From: CAILHX01 sp046155285
GTDB taxonomy: Bacteria; Pseudomonadota; Gammaproteobacteria; Burkholderiales; Methylophilaceae
Length of the DNA: 64,000 nucleotides
Direction of reading: 5' to 3'
Assembly (NCBI GenBank): GCA_046155285.1
Contig: JBJXEA010000009.1
Span: 1 to 64,000 of the forward strand
Below, piece after piece: positions 41,348-49,812 of this stretch; positions within the stretch are counted from its first letter, which is position 1; each line of letters starts with the position of its first letter. The notes under the pieces were generated by a model. The model saw nothing but the letters and a program-made list of their open reading frames with translations. It was not told the origin of the DNA and did no database searches. The position numbers and the translations under genes are program-made.

Positions 41348-42436
41348 ATGTCGCTCTCCGAACTGCAAATCCAAATCGCGCTGAAAGAAATCACCGACCC
41401 CAACACCGGCAAAGACTTCATCGCCGCCAAGGCCGCCAAAAATATCCGCATAGACGGCAACAACATCGCGCTGGACATCGTGCTGGGCTATCCTGCCAAC
41501 AGCGTGATGGCCGAGATTCAAGGCTTGGTGCAGGCCAAGCTCAAAACCCTGCCCGAAGTTGGCAGCGTGTTCGTCAATGTCAGCAGCAAAATCGTTTCGC
41601 ACTCAGTGCAGCGTGGCGTGCAGACTATCCCCGGCGTGAAAAACATCATCGCCGTGGCTTCGGGTAAGGGCGGCGTGGGCAAATCTACTACTGCCGTCAA
41701 TTTGGCGCTGGCGTTGGCTGCGGAGGGCGCGACTGTTGGAATCCTCGACGCCGACATCTATGGCCCCTCGCAGCCCATGATGCTGGGCATAGACGGCAAG
41801 CCGGAAACCACCGACGGCAAAAGCATGGAGCCTATGGAAGCGCACGGCATACAAGCCATGTCCATCGGCTTTTTGATTGATAAAGACACGCCTATGGTTT
41901 GGCGCGGCCCAATGGTGACGGGTGCGCTGGAGCAATTGCTGCGCGAAACCAAATGGCGTGACTTGGACTATTTGATTGTGGATATGCCACCTGGGACAGG
42001 AGATATTCAGTTGACGCTTTCGCAAAAAGTGCCGGTGACGGGCGCGATTATCGTCACCACGCCGCAAGACATCGCCTTGCTGGATGCGCGCAAGGGATTG
42101 AAAATGTTTGAAAAGGTTGGCGTTTCCATCATCGGTATCGTGGAAAACATGAGTACGCATATTTGCAGCAAATGTGGTCACGAAGAGCACATTTTCGGCT
42201 CAGGTGGCGGCGATAAGATGTGTGCGGACTACGAAGTGGAATTGTTGGGAAGCTTACCTCTGGACATTCGCATCCGTGAACAAACCGATAGCGGGAAACC
42301 CACGGTGGTGGCCGATCCAGACGGCGCTTTGGCTGCAAACTATCGTGCAATTGCACGCAAGACGGCCATCAAGTTGGCGGCGATGGGGCAGGATCACAGC
42401 GCGAAATTCCCGAATATCGTAATCCAAAACTCCTAA
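41348..42436 (+). CDS. apbC: Mrp/ApbC-family iron-sulfur carrier ATPase
   Basis: A 362-residue P-loop ATPase that holds and delivers [4Fe-4S] clusters. An N-terminal DUF59 domain (residues ~5-75) precedes the deviant Walker A VASGKGGVGKST, then DADIYGPSQPMML and DYLIVDMPPGTGD. The cluster-binding CxxC is CSKCGH near residue 275. ATG 41348 is chosen; no ribosome site is visible. It is divergent from metG across a 102-base gap and ends in a strong terminator. Confidence 0.94.
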   Translation: MSLSELQIQIALKEITDPNTGKDFIAAKAAKNIRIDGNNIALDIVLGYPANSVMAEIQGLVQAKLKTLPEVGSVFVNVSSKIVSHSVQRGVQTIPGVKNIIAVASGKGGVGKSTTAVNLALALAAEGATVGILDADIYGPSQPMMLGIDGKPETTDGKSMEPMEAHGIQAMSIGFLIDKDTPMVWRGPMVTGALEQLLRETKWRDLDYLIVDMPPGTGDIQLTLSQKVPVTGAIIVTTPQDIALLDARKGLKMFEKVGVSIIGIVENMSTHICSKCGHEEHIFGSGGGDKMCADYEVELLGSLPLDIRIREQTDSGKPTVVADPDGALAANYRAIARKTAIKLAAMGQDHSAKFPNIVIQNS

Positions 42437-42438
42437 TA

Positions 42439-42465
42439 AAAAAGGCCGCTTCAGCGGCCTTTTTT
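42439..42465. terminator. Bidirectional terminator apbC/pagL
   Basis: The perfect dyad AAAAAGGCCGC/GCGGCCTTTTT lies between two convergent genes. Confidence 0.9.
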
Positions 42466-42475
42466 ACATCATTTT

Positions 42476-43024
42476 TTAGAAATGGTACTGAAAGCGAATT
42501 TGATGGAAGTTGATACCAGGGTTGGGGGTATCTATGCTGGCGTTGGACAAGTGTTGCAGGTGATATGCCAAATCGTATTCGCCCTTGTCGCCAAAGCGGA
42601 AGCCCGCACCCACGTGGTCGCCAAACTGGAAGTTGGTGCTGAATTGACGATTGGTGGTGATAGAGGTCTCGGTCAGCACGTGTGCGCCGACGCCGATTTC
42701 AATATAAGGTGAAAAGCCGGAAGTGGTGGCGGATTGGAATCTGAACACGGGGGTGATGCCGAAATCGCCGATGTCGGACTGGTTGGAATTCCAGTAGCCT
42801 GCGGATAAATCCCAGTAGCCGCCTAAGTACCAATTGCCCATTTCTAGCCACTTCACGCCCCAATCCCACTGCACACCGACACGCCCCATGCTCACGTCAC
42901 CGTTATCGTTCGGGGAATACCCACCTTCGATGGAAATGCTGTCTATGCCTAAATCAGCCGCAGAGGCGGGCATGGCGCATAGCGAGAGTAATAGGGCGGA
43001 AATGGCGACTGCGGTGCGATTCAT
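42476..43024 (-). CDS. pagL: Lipid A 3-O-deacylase, PagL-like
   Basis: A 182-residue outer-membrane beta-barrel with a signal peptide (ends MPASAA). PagL removes the 3-O-acyl chain of lipid A. The catalytic His and Ser are in HLQHLSNASI near residue 160. The third residue, Glu in the Pseudomonas enzyme, would fall in the following PNPGINF segment, which has Asn and no Glu. This N-form is, from memory, frequent in betaproteobacterial homologues. The protein ends in QYHF, the C-terminal Phe typical of outer-membrane barrels. Confidence 0.85.
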   Translation of the reverse strand: MNRTAVAISALLLSLCAMPASAADLGIDSISIEGGYSPNDNGDVSMGRVGVQWDWGVKWLEMGNWYLGGYWDLSAGYWNSNQSDIGDFGITPVFRFQSATTSGFSPYIEIGVGAHVLTETSITTNRQFSTNFQFGDHVGAGFRFGDKGEYDLAYHLQHLSNASIDTPNPGINFHQIRFQYHF

Positions 43025-43113
43025 ACGAACTTCCTTTTTGAAATCATTAAAATTAGCGAAAATTTATCTTATTTCCAATAAGATAGCAACTTGTTTTCGA
43101 GCCGACCTCATTC

Positions 43114-43890
43114 ATGAAACAGATTACCTCGCGCGATAACCCATTATTCAAGCAGTTGAAGAAGCTGGTCACGTCGTCCCGTGAGCGGCGTAAAATGGGG
43201 AAAACCTTGCTGGATGGCGCACATTTGCTGCAAAGTTATAGGACGATGGGCGCTGTGCCGGAGCTGCTCATCGTGGCGGAGCGGGCTAGGCAAAATGCTG
43301 AAATACTTGCGCTGCTGGCCGGTGTTGATGAAGGCGCAGTGGTCAGCCTGCCAGATGCGATGTTCGCTGAATTATCGCCGGTTGAAACACCTAGCGGAAT
43401 TTTGGCCTTGATAGTGATTGAGCCACTCATGCCGCCTTTGCAGCCCGATTTTTGTTTGTTGGTGGAAGGCGTACAAGATCCGGGGAATTTGGGTTCTATA
43501 TTGCGTTCCGCGGCGGCGGCTGGAGTTGCGGTGGCTTATTTGTCTGAAAGTTGCGCCGATGTTTGGTCGCCCAAGGTGTTGCGTGGCGGCATGGGGGCAC
43601 ACTTTGCGCTGGCGATAGTAGAAAAAGCGGATTTGTTGCACATTGTAAAGGGCTTTGAAGGCGTTTCAGTGGCGACCAGCTTGAGCGGGACTAAATTGTT
43701 CTACCAGCTAAATTTGACAGGGCGTGTGGCGATATTGGTGGGTAACGAGGGTGCGGGCTTATCTGCGGCGCTGCTGTTAGCCGCCAGTGAACAGGTGCGT
43801 ATCCCCATGTTGGGCAGTACAGATTCGCTCAATGTGGCGGCTGCTACGGCGATTTGTTTGTTTGAGCGGGTGCGCCAGCTTAGTGCCTAG
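43114..43890 (+). CDS. TrmH/SpoU-family RNA 2'-O-methyltransferase
   Basis: A 258-residue protein. An N-terminal substrate-binding region starts KQITSRDNPLFKQLKKL. The SPOUT knot domain has motif 1 VEGVQDPGNLGSILRSA, motif 2 ILVGNEGAGLS and motif 3 IPMLGSTDSLNVAAA. The start fits the TsnR/RlmB-like 23S rRNA group; the exact nucleotide target is not evident. It overlaps hslO tail to tail by 11 bases. Confidence 0.88.
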   Translation: MKQITSRDNPLFKQLKKLVTSSRERRKMGKTLLDGAHLLQSYRTMGAVPELLIVAERARQNAEILALLAGVDEGAVVSLPDAMFAELSPVETPSGILALIVIEPLMPPLQPDFCLLVEGVQDPGNLGSILRSAAAAGVAVAYLSESCADVWSPKVLRGGMGAHFALAIVEKADLLHIVKGFEGVSVATSLSGTKLFYQLNLTGRVAILVGNEGAGLSAALLLAASEQVRIPMLGSTDSLNVAAATAICLFERVRQLSA

Positions 43891-44755
43891 TCTCCCCTCC
43901 CGGGGCGGCAATCTCAGTTACAAATAGTTGCTCGGCATCTATCTTGTCAAACTCGTAGCGTTGATTACAAAACTCGCAATGCACCTCTATTTGCTTGCGT
44001 TCGTCTACCAAGCTGGCGATTTCTTCCTTACCTAGCATACGCAGCACATTAGCCACTCCGGTGCGTGAACACGGGCAACTAAAGGCTACGATTTGTGGCT
44101 CAAACAGTCGTACATCTTCTTCAAAAAACAGTCTGTGCAATAAGGTTTGGACGGGTAACTCCAGCAGCTCTTTAGGTTTTACCGTGCTAGCCAGATGCGT
44201 GATTCTGTTCCAGTCATCGTCATCTTGTAGCGGCTGATCCGGCAGCTTTTGCAGCAAGATGCCCGCGGCATTGGTCGCGTTACACGCCAGCCACAGCACT
44301 GTATCCAATTGCTCAGAACGTGCCATATAGCCCGCGATGATGTCGGCGATGTTGTCGCCTTCCAGCGGTACTACGCCTTGATAGCTCTGTCCTTCGCTGG
44401 GTAGCAGGGTAATCACGCATTTGCCATTGCCAACGAGTGCTCCTAGGCTTGCTTTAGCGGGAAGTTCGTCGCTCCATTTGGCGGTAGCACGCATGGTCAT
44501 ATCACTATTGCATTCCACCACCAGCAGCGAAACCAGACCATCGCCTTGTATCTGCAACACCAACGCGCCGTCTAGCTTGAGAGTGGCCGTGAGCAGCGCG
44601 GCAGCGGCCATCAGTTCACCCAGAATATTACGCAGGGCGATGGGGTAGTCGTGACGCTCCAACACAGCCAGCCAAGTGCTTTCCAAACGCACAACTTCGC
44701 CGCGTATGGGGGTGTTTTCAAACATGAAACGGGAGAGGGTGTCGGCTTCAGTCAT
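43880..44755 (-). CDS. hslO: Hsp33 redox-regulated chaperone
   Basis: A 291-residue chaperone activated by oxidation. The C-terminal zinc redox switch has CPCSR and, about 30 residues on, CEFCNQ, the CxC...CxxC pattern. The N-terminal fold includes RGEVVRLESTW and LKLDGALVLQIQGDG. It overlaps the upstream gluQ by 8 bases and ends the long minus-strand run that begins with the chemotaxis genes. Confidence 0.95.
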   Translation of the reverse strand: MTEADTLSRFMFENTPIRGEVVRLESTWLAVLERHDYPIALRNILGELMAAAALLTATLKLDGALVLQIQGDGLVSLLVVECNSDMTMRATAKWSDELPAKASLGALVGNGKCVITLLPSEGQSYQGVVPLEGDNIADIIAGYMARSEQLDTVLWLACNATNAAGILLQKLPDQPLQDDDDWNRITHLASTVKPKELLELPVQTLLHRLFFEEDVRLFEPQIVAFSCPCSRTGVANVLRMLGKEEIASLVDERKQIEVHCEFCNQRYEFDKIDAEQLFVTEIAAPGGETRH

Positions 44756-45626
44756 ATGGGCGGGATAATACCAGATGCGGCACGGATGTAAGTTGCCAAT
44801 GCGTCAATGCCCAGTGCCACAGCGCTTGCAGCTCAGATTGCAGTGCCTGTGGCGGCGATTGGCCGAGGAATTGTAAGGCTTGCCAAAGCTCGGGCGTTGG
44901 TTTGCTCGTATCTAGCGGTTTAGCGAGCCTTTGTTTACTGAGTTTCTCGCCTTGCGCGTTGGTTGCAATGGGTAAGTGCGCGTACTGTGGCATGGGCAGC
45001 TGGAGCAAGCGCTGCAAGTAGATTTGGCGTGGGGTAGAGCTGAGCAAGTCTGTGCCACGTACGACCTGCGTAATGCCTTGCGCTGCATCGTCCACTACTA
45101 CTGCGAGTTGATAGGTGTAAAAACCATCAGCGCGTTTCAGTACAAAGTCGCCAAGATCGTGCAGCAAGTTTTGGCTTTGTTTGCCTTGAATGGCATCTTC
45201 AAAGCTGATGGCGTCAGCATAGGTGATTACGCGCCAAGCACCTTTTGTGTGTTGGGCGTGGCGGCAAGTGCCGGGGTATATTGCGCCATCTATGCCTTGT
45301 ATGGCGGAATCGGCGATTTCTTTGCGGGTACAAGTGCAGAGATAGACCTGGTCTTGATGCTTGAGTACGCTCAGTGCGGCTTCGTAGGCTGTATGGCGCG
45401 AGCTTTGCAGCATCACTTCACCATCCCATTCAAAGCCAAAAGCTTCAAGAGTTCGCAAAATATGGTCAGTGGCGCCTGGTTGTTCGCGCGGCGGATCTAA
45501 GTCTTCTATACGCACCAGCCATTGGCCTTGCTGGGTTCTTGCTTGAAGATAACTGGCGGTCGCGGCGATGAGTGAGCCGAAATGTAATGGCCCAGTGGGG
45601 GAGGGAGCGAAGCGACCCTTAACCAT
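44748..45626 (-). CDS. gluQ: Glutamyl-Q tRNA(Asp) synthetase
   Basis: A 292-residue truncated glutamyl-tRNA synthetase homologue that attaches Glu to queuosine 34 of tRNA-Asp. The class I signature is GRFAPSPTGPLHFGSLIAA, the zinc site includes CTCTRKEI, and the KMSKS equivalent is GEKLSKQ. It lacks the anticodon-binding domain, as expected. It is 5 bases after the DUF3301 gene and overlaps hslO by 8 bases. Confidence 0.93.
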   Translation of the reverse strand: MVKGRFAPSPTGPLHFGSLIAATASYLQARTQQGQWLVRIEDLDPPREQPGATDHILRTLEAFGFEWDGEVMLQSSRHTAYEAALSVLKHQDQVYLCTCTRKEIADSAIQGIDGAIYPGTCRHAQHTKGAWRVITYADAISFEDAIQGKQSQNLLHDLGDFVLKRADGFYTYQLAVVVDDAAQGITQVVRGTDLLSSTPRQIYLQRLLQLPMPQYAHLPIATNAQGEKLSKQRLAKPLDTSKPTPELWQALQFLGQSPPQALQSELQALWHWALTHWQLTSVPHLVLSRPYD

Positions 45627-45631
45627 AGTTC

Positions 45632-45979
45632 TTAGTGCAGCGTGTAGACGTTATCGCGGTCACGATGTGGCGGAATGTCTATTTGTTCTAGTTTTCGGCC
45701 TAGCAAAATGAGTGTGCATGACAAACGGTCTGCCCCTGTGTCGCTGACCTCAAAGGTGTAGGTGCGTTGAAAGCGCAAGCGGCCATAAGCATCGCGCGCC
45801 ACCCACAGGCGACTCACCGCTACGGTTTCGTCTAATAATTGCAGGCCATTGCTAGCGGCGGCTTGGCGACCTGCGTTGATGGCGACTTCGTGTACGCTGA
45901 GGCCATCCAGCCAGAACCAGCCGCCAAGAATAATGGCGGCTAGCAGGATGATTTCTATGGGGATGTTGAAAAAAGACAA
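45632..45979 (-). CDS. DUF3301 membrane-anchored protein
   Basis: A 115-residue protein with an N-terminal membrane helix (IEIILLAAIILGGWFWLDGL) and a soluble domain with LLDETVAVSRLWVARD and RLRFQRTYTFEVSDTG, the DUF3301 pattern. Function is unknown. It starts 3 bases after the cheA stop and lies 5 bases before gluQ, so it belongs to the same transcript. Confidence 0.82.
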   Translation of the reverse strand: MSFFNIPIEIILLAAIILGGWFWLDGLSVHEVAINAGRQAAASNGLQLLDETVAVSRLWVARDAYGRLRFQRTYTFEVSDTGADRLSCTLILLGRKLEQIDIPPHRDRDNVYTLH

Positions 45980-45982
45980 GCT

Positions 45983-47836
45983 TTAAGCAAACAGCGCGGC
46001 TTTGGTTTCCTGTGTTTGCATGTCCAGCAGGGCTTCCATATCCAGCACCAGAACAATAGAACCGTCGCCAGTGAGGGTGGCACCGGCAATGCCTTGCGGT
46101 TTGATGTCTTGCAGTGATTTGATGACCACGTCAGACTGGCCGATGAAGCTATCAACCGCCATGATGAATACGCTGTCGCCTGATTGTATCAAGATGCCGA
46201 AAGCGGGTACGGAACGGTCTTGCCAGCCGATCAGGCTAGCTAAAGTACGGATAGGTAGCACTTCTTCGCGTACCACCATGGTGGCTTTGCCAGAAACTTG
46301 TTGCACGTCGCCGGGGTAGATAGGAATAATTTCGCGCACCATAGACAGCGGTACGGCGAAGGGTTGATCTCCCAAACGCACCATCAGCACTGGTAGGATG
46401 GCGAGGGTGAGTGGTAGTGTAATGCGGAAAACCGAACCTTTTCCTACTATCGAAGTGATGTCAATTTTGCCGTTAAGTTTTTGGATGTTGGTCTTCACCA
46501 CGTCCATGCCCACACCACGGCCAGATACGTCGGAAATCTGGTCTTTGGTGGAAAAGCCGGGCAGGAATATCAAGCCCCAGCTTTGCTTGTCATCAAGCGT
46601 ATTCGCGGTTTCCGCGTCTATCAAACCTTTTTCTACGGCTTTGTTGCGGATGACATCGGGGCGAATGCCGCGTCCGTCGTCCACGATTTCGATGACGATG
46701 CTGTCGCCAATTTGCTCGGCGGATAGATTAATCAAGCTTTTCAGAGGTTTGCCCGCAGCTTTTCGTTCATCTGGGCTATCTACGCCGTGGTCAACCGCGT
46801 TACGAATCAAGTGCACAAGCGGATCGTTCAAATCTTCGATCATTGTTTTGTCAATTTCAGTTTCTTCGCCTATCAGCACCAATTCTACGTCTTTACCAAG
46901 TTGTCGTGCCAAGTCACGCGCTAAGCGCGGATACTTTTGGAACAAGCGGCCAATCGGCTGCATACGCGTTTTCATGGCCGCGCTTTGTAAGTCGCCCACT
47001 AACAAGTCTAGTTGGCTGACGGTTTCGTCGAGTTGTTTGATGGTCTCGTGATCCAGTTTGCCTTGCAGCATGGAGGCGCGAATCGAGGTAAGACGGTTCT
47101 TGGCCAAGCCTATTTCGCCGGACAGATTTAACACTTGATCCAAACGTGCGGTATCTACGCGAATGGTCGTGTCTTTTGCGGCTGGTGCTGCGGCAACCGG
47201 TGTTGCAGTTCTTGGTGCTGCGGCTTTAGGAGCCAATGCGGCGGCGGCTGGAGTTACAATTTGAGGTGGCGCTGGAGTCGCGGCGACGGGTTCTGGAGCA
47301 GCCTCCACGACAGGCGTGGCTTTGCCGAGCAGGCCTTGGTATAAAACATTCCAATCTGGGCCATTAGCAACTGGTGACGCGCTCATCATGGTTTGTGCAC
47401 CAGAGGCCACCGGAGCTGGGGCTGCGGGGGCAGCAGATGGAACATCGCCGGTCAGCAAGCCTTCAATAGAGGCCAATATGGCAGGGTCAGCAGCGGAAGG
47501 TTGACGCGCTTGCGACAACTCGGCAAACATCTCACGCACTATACCCGTTGCCGCCATAATTACGTCCATAATCATGGGATTGAGGGTGAGTTGGTCGTTA
47601 CGCAGCTTGTCGAACAGATTTTCGGTGCGATGGCACAGCTTGACCATCTCGGTGGCATTCAGAAAACCTGCGCCACCCTTGATAGTGTGGAAACCACGGA
47701 AGATTTCGTTGAGCAGTCCCTTGTCGTCTGGAGTCTTTTCCAAATCAACCAATTTGTTGTCTACATTGGACAGTAAATCAGAGCCTTCCGTGAGGAAGTC
47801 CTGAAGCATGTCCTCCATGCCGGCGAAATCACTCAT
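45983..47836 (-). CDS. cheA: Chemotaxis histidine kinase CheA
   Basis: A 617-residue kinase. The Hpt domain has phospho-His50 in FRGFHTIKGGAGFL. An Ala/Pro-rich linker (~130-220) takes the place of a P2 CheY-binding domain, which I cannot find. Dimerisation (VDTARLDQVLNLSGEIGLAK), ATPase (HLIRNAVDHGVDSP, DDGRGIRPD, GRGVGMDVVK) and the C-terminal CheW-like domain follow. It would phosphorylate CheY and the CheV receivers. It is directly downstream of the cheZ-like gene. Confidence 0.95.
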   Translation of the reverse strand: MSDFAGMEDMLQDFLTEGSDLLSNVDNKLVDLEKTPDDKGLLNEIFRGFHTIKGGAGFLNATEMVKLCHRTENLFDKLRNDQLTLNPMIMDVIMAATGIVREMFAELSQARQPSAADPAILASIEGLLTGDVPSAAPAAPAPVASGAQTMMSASPVANGPDWNVLYQGLLGKATPVVEAAPEPVAATPAPPQIVTPAAAALAPKAAAPRTATPVAAAPAAKDTTIRVDTARLDQVLNLSGEIGLAKNRLTSIRASMLQGKLDHETIKQLDETVSQLDLLVGDLQSAAMKTRMQPIGRLFQKYPRLARDLARQLGKDVELVLIGEETEIDKTMIEDLNDPLVHLIRNAVDHGVDSPDERKAAGKPLKSLINLSAEQIGDSIVIEIVDDGRGIRPDVIRNKAVEKGLIDAETANTLDDKQSWGLIFLPGFSTKDQISDVSGRGVGMDVVKTNIQKLNGKIDITSIVGKGSVFRITLPLTLAILPVLMVRLGDQPFAVPLSMVREIIPIYPGDVQQVSGKATMVVREEVLPIRTLASLIGWQDRSVPAFGILIQSGDSVFIMAVDSFIGQSDVVIKSLQDIKPQGIAGATLTGDGSIVLVLDMEALLDMQTQETKAALFA

Positions 47837-47848
47837 GATAGATTCCTA

Positions 47849-48403
47849 TTAAAAACCCAGGTTACCAAGAAGCGCTTTAATTTGGTCAGGGGTGGAGGCG
47901 TTGCTGTCCAGCCCTTGTTTTTTGTCACTGGGCGCATTGGCAATGAGCAGTTGTGCTAGTTGTCCTTCGAGTTGTTGCACTGCGTCGGTCAGTTTTTTGA
48001 CAGAAGATGCATCTAGTTCTGTGCTGGATTTGGTCTTAGCAGGAACATCTTGCAGGTAGGCTTTGCTATCGGCGGCGAGTCCTTTGAATTCGTCTACGCT
48101 GAGCTTTCCGTCCATCAATTGCGCCCATTTACTGGAGAGCTGCGTGGCGCTAATTCCCAGAGCATTCGCGCCATCTGCTGCGCTTTTGAGTTTGTCTGCC
48201 ATAGCAGAAATACGATCATGACCAACATCACGTAGTGTGTCATGTAATTTGCGTGTGGCTTGACCAACCTGAGCGTACAAGTCACCGCCCATGCTGGGAC
48301 TTGGCGCTGCTGAAACCGCTGCGGCGGCTGGTACAGGAGCCGCCGGACTAGTGGCGGCGATGCTGTCAAATAGCGCTTCGAGATCGTCGTCTTCGGTACT
48401 CAC
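47849..48403 (-). CDS. CheZ-like protein lacking the phosphatase core
   Basis: A 184-residue protein in the cheZ position between cheY and cheA. The start of the CheZ fold is clear: GDLYAQVGQATRKLHDTLRD, like the E. coli [20 protein letters not shown]. The KWAQLMDGKLSVDEFKGLA and AYLQDVPAKT segments match the CheZ return helix, and the C-terminus DQIKALLGNLGF matches the CheY-P-binding tail (DQVDDLLDSLGF). The catalytic MMAQDFQDLTGQ segment (Asp143, Gln147 in E. coli) is absent, with about 13 residues missing. The facing part of the first helix (YVVQMTAQAAERAL) is missing too. The frame is intact. It may bind CheY-P without dephosphorylating it. Confidence 0.72.
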   Translation of the reverse strand: MSTEDDDLEALFDSIAATSPAAPVPAAAAVSAAPSPSMGGDLYAQVGQATRKLHDTLRDVGHDRISAMADKLKSAADGANALGISATQLSSKWAQLMDGKLSVDEFKGLAADSKAYLQDVPAKTKSSTELDASSVKKLTDAVQQLEGQLAQLLIANAPSDKKQGLDSNASTPDQIKALLGNLGF

Positions 48404-48413
48404 TGCGGTCTCC

Positions 48414-48803
48414 TTAGATGCCTAGCTTTTCAAAAATGCGATTGAGTTTTTCTTCTAGCGTGGTGGCGGTAAATGGCTTCACGATATAGCCGTTAGCGCC
48501 AGATTGCGCGGCTTCCACGATGTTTTCGCGCTTGGCTTCTGCCGTCACCATCAGCACTGGTAAGTCCTTGAGGTTGGGGTCTTTGCGTATATTTTTGAGT
48601 AGTTCAATGCCGGACATGTTTGGCATGTTCCAATCAGTGACTACGAACTCAAAACGACCGCTTTGTAGCTTGTTCAAAGCGGAAACGCCGTCTTCTGCTT
48701 CTTCCACATTCGTGAAGCCAAGCTCCTTGAGCAGATTGCGTATGATTCTGCGCATAGTGGAAAAGTCATCCACTACTAACAATTTCAAATTTTTGTCAGG
48801 CAT
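48414..48803 (-). CDS. cheY: Chemotaxis response regulator CheY
   Basis: A 129-residue single receiver domain. Asp12 and Asp13 (VVDDFSTMRRI), phospho-Asp57 (VVTDWNMPNMSG), Thr in LMVTAEAKREN and Lys in YIVKPFTA match CheY exactly, including the FSTMRRI helix and the KPFTA turn. It binds FliM when phosphorylated. It is 10 bases upstream of the cheZ-like gene. Confidence 0.96.
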   Translation of the reverse strand: MPDKNLKLLVVDDFSTMRRIIRNLLKELGFTNVEEAEDGVSALNKLQSGRFEFVVTDWNMPNMSGIELLKNIRKDPNLKDLPVLMVTAEAKRENIVEAAQSGANGYIVKPFTATTLEEKLNRIFEKLGI

Positions 48804-48844
48804 TTAGTTGCTCCATCCGATTCTTGCTGATTCTTGAATTTTAG

Positions 48845-49789
48845 TTATGCCAACAACGGGCGTAAAGTTTCTGCCAAGGCATTAGGGTCAAATTTCGGAA
48901 CGTAGGTGTCCACGCCAGATTGTAACCCCATATTGCGATTGGCTTGCGAAGATAATGAGGAATGCATGACCACGGGAATGCCATCAAAACGTCTATCCGC
49001 CTTGATGTTTTTGGCTAATACATAGCCATCCATTTCCGGCATCTCCGCATCCGTTAAAATCAGGCGTAAGGATTGGTGCAACGGGCGATTTTCCTGTTGT
49101 GCACGCGCCGCCATTGCCTTGAGTTTTTCCCAAGCATCCGCACCATTGTGTGCCTGTTGGTGCTTGACAGCCATTTTGTCTAATACACTGATAATGGACT
49201 TTCTGGCCACTGCGGAGTCATCCGCAAAAAATACAAAACTATCTTGATTGGAGCCTGTAGGCTCGATCGCAGCCAGTTCAGGGATTTTATCCTCACCTAT
49301 GGTGAGTGCCAATAGCTGTTCTACATCTAGGATGGACACCAAGCGACCATCCGGTAGCTCGGTGATAGCTGTCACCATGCCTTGTTCGCCTCCCAGCATA
49401 TTTTGCGGCGGCTTAATTCTTTCCCAGTCCACGCGGATAATGCGGTCTACACTGTCCACCAGAAATCCTTGAGTGTGCTTACTGAACTCGGTGACGATGA
49501 GCGTTTCGTTACTGCAATTGTTGCGGCCGCTGTTGAGGCCTATAAAGCTGGAGAGCGTAATCACCGGAATGATGTTGCCACGCAATGAAATAAAGCCTTC
49601 AACGCCAGCTGGGACATTTGGGGTTTTGGTGATATTAGGGGTACGGGTGACTTCGCGCACTTTGAACACGTTGATGCCAAAGATTTCATGGCCGCCCAAT
49701 GAGAAAAGCAGCACTTCCATCTTGTTGGAACCCGCAAGTTTGGTGGTTCCTTCTATGGTTTCCATCAGGCTTACTTCGTTTTCAGACAT
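48845..49789 (-). CDS. cheV: Chemotaxis coupling protein CheV (copy 1)
   Basis: A 314-residue fusion of a CheW-like coupling domain (residues ~20-165, EIFGINVFKVREVTRTPNIT) and a receiver domain (~185-314). The receiver has FFADDSAVARKSI, phospho-Asp in LILTDAEMPEMDG and the C-terminal VPKFDP. It links receptors to CheA and adjusts adaptation. It lies next to a second cheV of nearly the same length. Confidence 0.93.
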   Translation of the reverse strand: MSENEVSLMETIEGTTKLAGSNKMEVLLFSLGGHEIFGINVFKVREVTRTPNITKTPNVPAGVEGFISLRGNIIPVITLSSFIGLNSGRNNCSNETLIVTEFSKHTQGFLVDSVDRIIRVDWERIKPPQNMLGGEQGMVTAITELPDGRLVSILDVEQLLALTIGEDKIPELAAIEPTGSNQDSFVFFADDSAVARKSIISVLDKMAVKHQQAHNGADAWEKLKAMAARAQQENRPLHQSLRLILTDAEMPEMDGYVLAKNIKADRRFDGIPVVMHSSLSSQANRNMGLQSGVDTYVPKFDPNALAETLRPLLA

Positions 49790-49812
49790 GGTCAGTCATC
49801 CTCATCATGCTG

